Shown: positions 59,292 through 64,000 of the stretch, one piece after another
How positions within the stretch are numbered: position 1 is the first letter of the stretch
Layout of the letters: each line of letters opens with the position of its first letter
Assembly (NCBI GenBank): GCA_019914945.1
Contig: CM034105.1
Location: 4,092,001-4,156,000, forward strand
From: Typha latifolia
Taxonomy: Eukaryota; Streptophyta; Magnoliopsida; Poales; Typhaceae
Reading direction: 5' to 3'
Length of the DNA stretch: 64,000 bases
Translations under genes and position numbers: made by a program
The notes under the pieces: model-generated
What the model was told of the DNA's origin: nothing
Databases searched by the model: none
The model's input: only the letters and a program-made list of their open reading frames with translations

Positions 59292-60300
59292 TAAATAGAC
59301 CGTGAACTTGACCCAACCCGATCAGTCATAATTAGACCCAATTGACTCCCTGTCCAGGGTCCTCTCATCAAGAACTGGGCCAAAATAGTGGACCGAGAAC
59401 TGTCTAGCATTAGAGGGTCCTATTGCTAGAAGTAGGGAGCATAGCAATGGGTGTAAGCAAAGCAACGGTAGGTTGAGGAGAATTAAATCCCTATAGTATG
59501 AGCATAATTTTATCATAATCGGATCGAATGGAGCTACGGATGAACATACCACCAAATTGATTCAATTCTGTTATCAAAACAAATAAGCAATCTATCCGAT
59601 AAAATTAAGTCAACCTGGTGATTGAACCAGCATCTCTTGCAACCAAGCTATCCTTAATACGTAATTATTTTATTTTCTATCCTAATGGCATTTTACTCCT
59701 AAATCTGTATTGAGTCTTATAGTTCAATATAATTTCTTGTCTCTTGCTAATAGCATGTATCTATTTGTTAAAAATATATAGTTAATGATATACTAGCTAT
59801 TGTGTTATTATTCAGGAATTGATTAATATGATGCTGACATTGATATGTAAAACTATATGCTTATTAATTTGAGGTTATTAAACGTAATATTAGTTCATAA
59901 TGTCTAAGTAATAGAAGATATACCACTATATTGCTTATATACATATTTTATTGTTTTCAAAATTATTTAGAACTATATATATTATTTAAATATTTTACGA
60001 TATTTTTTGAAAAGTAAGCGCCCGATTCCAATTTTGATAATTATAGGTAGGAGAGGTGGAGGAAACAGAGGGGTTGGGAGTTGGGAGTTGGGAGTTGGGA
60101 GTTGGGACTCCTTCGTCTGATTGTAGTGGGAGGAGATATAATTAGTTCTCTTTACACCTCCACCGTTGGGCGGAATAAAAGATCCTAGAAAGTAGAAACA
60201 AGATAACAACGTCATTGACTGAATCAAAGATCCTTTTGTTTTTTATTACTTAGAGAACAATAAAACCACTCAAAGGACAACCGGGAGTACTGCTACAATT
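59292..60300. other. Intergenic region with a G-rich heptamer repeat
   Basis: No gene seen. Contains the heptamer array at 60070-60106 (separate entry) and a weak tRNA-like box pair on the minus strand at about 59600-59660. Confidence 0.4.
60070..60106 (+). repeat. (GGGAGTT)n heptamer array, possible G-quadruplex
   Basis: Six G-runs of three or four at 60070-60073, 60076-60078, 60083-60085, 60090-60092, 60097-60099 and 60104-60106 with loops of 2-4 nt. It lies about 200 nt beyond the stop codon of dirigent copy B. Confidence 0.85.
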
Positions 60301-60307
60301 TAGATCT

Positions 60308-60871
60308 CTACTGACTTAATTGGCTTACACCTAAGTTTTCATAATGCACGACGTAAATATTAAACTCCGCAACCAGATAATCTTCCTCCCAGAGGATCAT
60401 CTTGTTGAGAGAAAACCCCCTCGCCATCCGAAACTGGCCGGTCCCACCAACGACGGTGCGCTCCGAGGAGGTCGGCGGCACGACCATGCCGAGCAACGTG
60501 ATTGAGCTGCCGCTGTATTCACCGGCGGTGAACACGAGAGTTATTATCGACAGCCCTGCATTCCGGTCCATGGCGACGTCGAACACGACCCCCTGCGCCC
60601 TCCCGATGAGCAGCGAGCTCGTGTCGGGCCCCTCCCGGAGAATGGAGTCGACGACGTGGATGTCTCCGAACGTGTACGAGGGTGAGCTCTCGTTGAGGTT
60701 CACAACGTTGTAGATGGTGGCATTTGGGCCACTTTCGACTTCATGGAAGAAAAGGCGTAGGTGGGTGTGCTTCTCTTTAGGTTGGAAGGAGTCTGAGCTT
60801 GTGCTAGTGGCAAGTGTGCAGAGGAGGAGAAGGAAGAAGAAAGAGTAGTATTGTACTGGAGAAGAGGCCAT
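60308..60871 (-). CDS. Dirigent protein, copy B
   Basis: Intact single-exon paralogue, 187 aa, starting at the same conserved CCCATGGCC. Signal peptide MASSPVQYYSFFFLLLLCTLATS. Conserved FFHEVESGPNATIYNV, SLLIGRAQGV, LVFTAGEYSGSSITLLG and GGTGQFRMARGF. It is the most diverged of the three intact copies, with a longer linker after the signal peptide (TSSDSFQPKEK) and a different tail (ENLGVSQLSQ). Three sequons (PNAT, NESS and the NLNES region overlap it). Expected in the apoplast, like copy A; no reason to think it is inactive. Confidence 0.93.
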   Translation of the reverse strand: MASSPVQYYSFFFLLLLCTLATSTSSDSFQPKEKHTHLRLFFHEVESGPNATIYNVVNLNESSPSYTFGDIHVVDSILREGPDTSSLLIGRAQGVVFDVAMDRNAGLSIITLVFTAGEYSGSSITLLGMVVPPTSSERTVVGGTGQFRMARGFSLNKMILWEEDYLVAEFNIYVVHYENLGVSQLSQ

Positions 60872-60929
60872 GGGAGATATCGTTGCCTGTGGAAGGAGGA
60901 GCTCTTATGGTGTGTTTGTGACATCGTGT

Positions 60930-62330
60930 ATTTGTAGGCAACCTTCGCTTTGCTAGCTGCTATCTACCGTTCTTTAGTCATCATTCTTCGTACATAGAAT
61001 TCAGTGAGGTGAGTGTTAGATGTGGCTCGGTTTCCACGGAGAAGAGTATGTCTTATTTGGATTCCAATCGGTCAATCGACTGATTATAAATTGAAGGCAA
61101 AAGAGATTTGAAGGGTGTTGATGTTATAGGAAAAGACAAACTGCTCCTAGCTGAGAAGACAATTTAGTAGTCATTGCTGTCAGGGATCAAATTATCTTTT
61201 GATTTTATATAGAAAAAGACAAAACCTTAAATATATTTAAGAATAAAATTTCAAAATATTAAAGATAATAAAGTTGAAACATAGGGTATCTATTTTTAAT
61301 TATATAAATTTCCGCTTTTTGAAATTAGGAAGGAGATGCACTTCGCACAAGATTTAAAAAGCTCTTAATACTTGGGTGGAGAGATGTACAATTATCCTAG
61401 GGATGATCACTTGGCCTGACCTGGTTTGAACCTGTAGGATTTAGGCCCGACTGACTCAAGTGCATGGCGGTATAAGCTTCTGCCAATTAGACTGATCGGC
61501 TATGATCAGTCTTTCGGATGATCACTTCTAAATTACCTCACGATGGAGGATACGAGATTACCATATTCAGGATTAATTCAATACCTACCAAACGATACAA
61601 TATCTTAATTCTAATTCATTGATCGCATTAGATTGAACTTTTCCCCTTTCAAATCTAAATTGGAATAGAGAAATTTAGCCTGACCACACAGCTTATTAAT
61701 CACATTATGCTAGAAATACAGAAATAATTATACTAAGCCTCACAAACTACTGTCCGTTTACGCGTACACATACACTCCAATTTAATTAAAAAAAAGTATA
61801 ACAGCCTTTGAAATATTTTTTTTCGTCTAACGGAACTATTTTTCTCTTATTTTAGAGAAAAAAAAAAGAGAAATATTATGGGTAAAAAAATTATTTGATA
61901 TTTTGTATTAACATCATTGGGAGTTAAATATTTTTTATAGCTTAAAATGTTAATGCCTTAAAAATAATATGGGGGTGTACGGATAAATGAATAATAGTTG
62001 AGGATACCAGTATAAATATTCTAAATAATTAATAAATCAAAAGGCTTTTCTAGGTGAATAAAAAGCCTGATTTAAAATCATGTATAGTGAGGACTTGTTT
62101 AGTTACATATTGATATTCCAGTCCTTTTGTTGGTATGTCTTTAGCTAAGAGTGAGATTTAATTTAGGATTTTATCTTAGCTCCTTTGTTCATTTGTGTAT
62201 CACATTGTAATTATAATTTAATGTTTAATAAAATATCTATCCGAACTTTCTTTAAAATTAAATTAAATTAAAAAAAAATTCATGGAATACAGTAGTATCA
62301 CTTTATAGGATAAAAACAGAGACTTTAGTG
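60930..62330. other. Region between dirigent copy B and the pseudogene
   Basis: Starts with the upstream block shared with copies A and D (about 60955-61110), then AT-rich DNA. A GC-richer part at 61390-61560 has no recognised content. Confidence 0.4.
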
Positions 62331-62334
62331 TATA

Positions 62335-62514
62335 GCTAAATAATCCTCGTAATGCACGACTTAAGCATTCGGGCCGCTTTCTACTTCGCGGAAGAAAAGC
62401 GTAGGTGGGTGTGCTTCTCTTTCGGTAGAAGAATTCTGAGCCAGCTGTGGCAAGTGTGCAGAGGAGGAAGAGGAGGGGGAAGAAAGAGTAGCAGAGTAAT
62501 GGAGAAAAGGCCAT
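62335..62514 (-). pseudogene. Dirigent pseudogene, copy C
   Basis: Begins at the conserved start (62514) with a signal peptide like the other copies (MAFSPLLCYSFFPLLFLLC). A 1-nt deletion just after GSEFF shifts the frame. About 20 codons later the sequence jumps from the GPNA motif straight to the last codons (VVHY), so the central coding part of about 360 nt is deleted. The residual 3' end is most like copy B. A TA run (62567-62592) sits in the promoter position. Confidence 0.85.
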
Positions 62515-63006
62515 TGGGAGACATCGTTGCCTATTGGAAAAAGCTCTTATTGTTGTACTTTTGTATATATATATATATATATATATATATAAGTGCAATG
62601 GCTAATGTTATAGCATAGATATTCTACAAAGGATAAGAAAGTCCAGTTTGGATTACTATCAGTCAATTGATTAGTTTGAAATTGGAGGCAATGACAGGTG
62701 AACCACTTTGATTGTTATTCCCCACGCGACGACAAGGCTCAAGAAATAGTTAGAAGAAGTATTAAAGCTTCGTACGTTTTAGTCGAGTGAGGAGTAATAA
62801 CTCCGTCAGGTGGTTTCGAGTCAATTTGGCTTAGAAAGAGGAGTCATTGAGCCCTCTATATTAATTATAATTACTATATGGATAACCTTGAAATTTGTTA
62901 ACTTTTTTTTTTGTTTTAGATGAAAATTTTATTCATATTAACCATGCCATCTGCAAATTACTAGTAAACTTCTGGCAGAATGCCACTCAGAGGACAACGG
63001 AGAGCA

Positions 63007-63552
63007 CTACATCGGCCTTACAGCTAACTTCTCATGATGCGCCACGTAAACATCAATCTCTACAATCAGAAAATCTTCAGTGGAGTTGATCAGCTTGACG
63101 AAAGAAAACCCCCTCGCCATCCGAAACTGGCCGGCGCCGCCGATGACGCTGCGCTCCGAGGTGGTCGGCGGGAATACCACCCCGAGCAACGAGATAGCGC
63201 TCCCCTCGTACTCGCCGGCGGTGAACTTGAGAGTCATTACCGACAGCGCGCCTTTGCGGTCCATGTCAACGCCGGTTTCGACCCCTTCCGCCCTCCCAAT
63301 GAGCCGCGAGCTCGGCTCCGGCCCCTCCCGGAGCGGAGCGTCGACGACGTTTATGTCTCCGAACTTGGATGGGCTCTTGTTGTTAAGGCTTGCAATAGTG
63401 TAGATTGTGGCATTTGGACCTCTTGATACCTCGTGTAAGAACACGCGTAGGTGGGTGTACTTCTCTTTAGGTAGGAAGAATTCTGAGCCAGTGGCAAGTG
63501 TGCAGAGGAGGAGAAGGAAGAGAAAAGAGTAATAGAGTGAAGAAGAGGCCAT
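63007..63552 (-). CDS. Dirigent protein, copy D
   Basis: Single exon, 181 aa from the conserved CCCATGGCC at 63552. An upstream in-frame ATG (63585, adding 11 residues) lies only about 5 nt from the TATA run at 63589-63602, upstream of the expected transcription start, so it is unlikely to be used. Signal peptide MASSSLYYSFLFLLLLCTLATGS. Motifs FLHEVSRGPNATIYTI, SRLIGRAEGV, LKFTAGEYEGSAISLLG and GGAGQFRMARGF are all present. Nearly identical in most blocks to copy A, with promoter and 3' UTR also aligning, so A and D are recent duplicates despite lying on either side of B and C. Confidence 0.93.
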   Translation of the reverse strand: MASSSLYYSFLFLLLLCTLATGSEFFLPKEKYTHLRVFLHEVSRGPNATIYTIASLNNKSPSKFGDINVVDAPLREGPEPSSRLIGRAEGVETGVDMDRKGALSVMTLKFTAGEYEGSAISLLGVVFPPTTSERSVIGGAGQFRMARGFSFVKLINSTEDFLIVEIDVYVAHHEKLAVRPM

Positions 63553-63588
63553 GGGAGACAGTGTTGCCAATGGAAGAGTTTTCATAGT

Positions 63589-63602
63589 TTGTATATATAT
63601 AT
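63589..63602 (-). promoter_or_regulatory. TATA box of dirigent copy D
   Basis: TATATATATATA run 37-50 nt before the conserved start codon; it also decides against the ATG at 63585. Confidence 0.6.
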
Positions 63603-64000
63603 AGGGAATATTTGCTTGGCTGCTATGTAGGATTAGTAAAGTATTTGGAATTGGCTAGGTTATCACAAAGGATCAGGAAGTCTCATATAGATAAGTATGG
63701 CATTTGAAATTGGAGGCCTACGTGAAGAAAAACGGGAGAATTGAATTAAGTCTATGAAAAGGATCTCTCTATATTTATATGCTTGGCAATCTTTTTGGTT
63801 AGCTGCTATCAAACATTCTCGACGTCATGATTGTTTGTATGTAGAATTCGCCGATGTAACTGTTAGCTGTGGTTCGGTTTCCACGAAGAACAACAAGTCT
63901 TATTTCGTTTCATGTTGGTCAATTGACTAAGTGGAAATTGGAGGCCACGCGAGAAGAAAAGGAAAATATAATGATAATTATAAGATTTTAAAAGAAAGTT

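Noticed and set aside
59595..59660. tRNA-like A and B boxes on the minus strand (TAGCTTGGTTG, GGTTCAATC), possible SINE head
   Set aside because: Only 11 nt between the boxes, too short for a Pol III promoter, and no SINE tail was found.
63553..63585. Longer N-terminus for dirigent copy D
   Set aside because: The upstream ATG lies about 5 nt from the TATA run and is not conserved in the paralogues.
1..64000. CRISPR arrays, operons, Shine-Dalgarno sites, prophage
   Set aside because: The sequence is plant nuclear DNA with spliced genes; nothing of prokaryotic type was seen.

Overview
The window is nuclear DNA from a flowering plant, most likely a monocot. It has AT-rich intergenic and intronic DNA, many (TA)n microsatellites, GC-rich single- or two-exon genes (P450, dirigent) beside multi-exon housekeeping genes, and a dense mix of retrotransposon and DNA-transposon debris. 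The species cannot be fixed from sequence alone. Exon structures below were derived by hand from splice sites, reading frame and family motifs. Every multi-exon model quoted keeps frame across its junctions, but no transcript evidence was available.

Layout. 1-4836 (minus): 3'-incomplete single-bromodomain protein of the plant SWI/SNF BRD type. 6811-8726 (minus): Aux/IAA auxin repressor with an odd C-terminus. 11585-17587 (plus): chloroplast adenylate kinase in 7 exons, whose last intron holds a 1.44-kb solo LTR nested inside a tiny SMART-type retroelement. 18789-23676 (minus): SET-domain lysine methyltransferase of the SETD6/LSMT type in 6 exons, one only 8 nt long. 25374-26994 (plus): CYP71-like cytochrome P450. 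27000-34465: AT-rich intergenic DNA with a 1.03-kb non-autonomous hAT element, a tRNA-Ser(CGA) gene and another SMART-like element. 34466-47323 (minus): a 9-exon plastid thioredoxin/peroxiredoxin-like gene whose intron 5 is 10.2 kb long and packed with a foldback MITE, remnants of at least two Ty3/gypsy elements and a solo LTR. 48480-51383: decayed LINE. 53971-63552 (minus): tandem dirigent cluster of three intact genes and one pseudogene, running toward the right edge.

The genes are not a pathway. They are unlinked housekeeping or regulatory genes (chromatin, auxin response, adenylate balance, protein methylation, redox) followed by two specialised-metabolism or defence loci (P450, dirigents). 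I found no convincing undescribed system. The most notable structures are the 10.2-kb transposon-filled intron in a conserved plastid gene, the nested SMART/solo-LTR insertion with both target-site duplications intact, and the dirigent cluster, where insertions sit exactly at a stop codon and inside a promoter TA tract.
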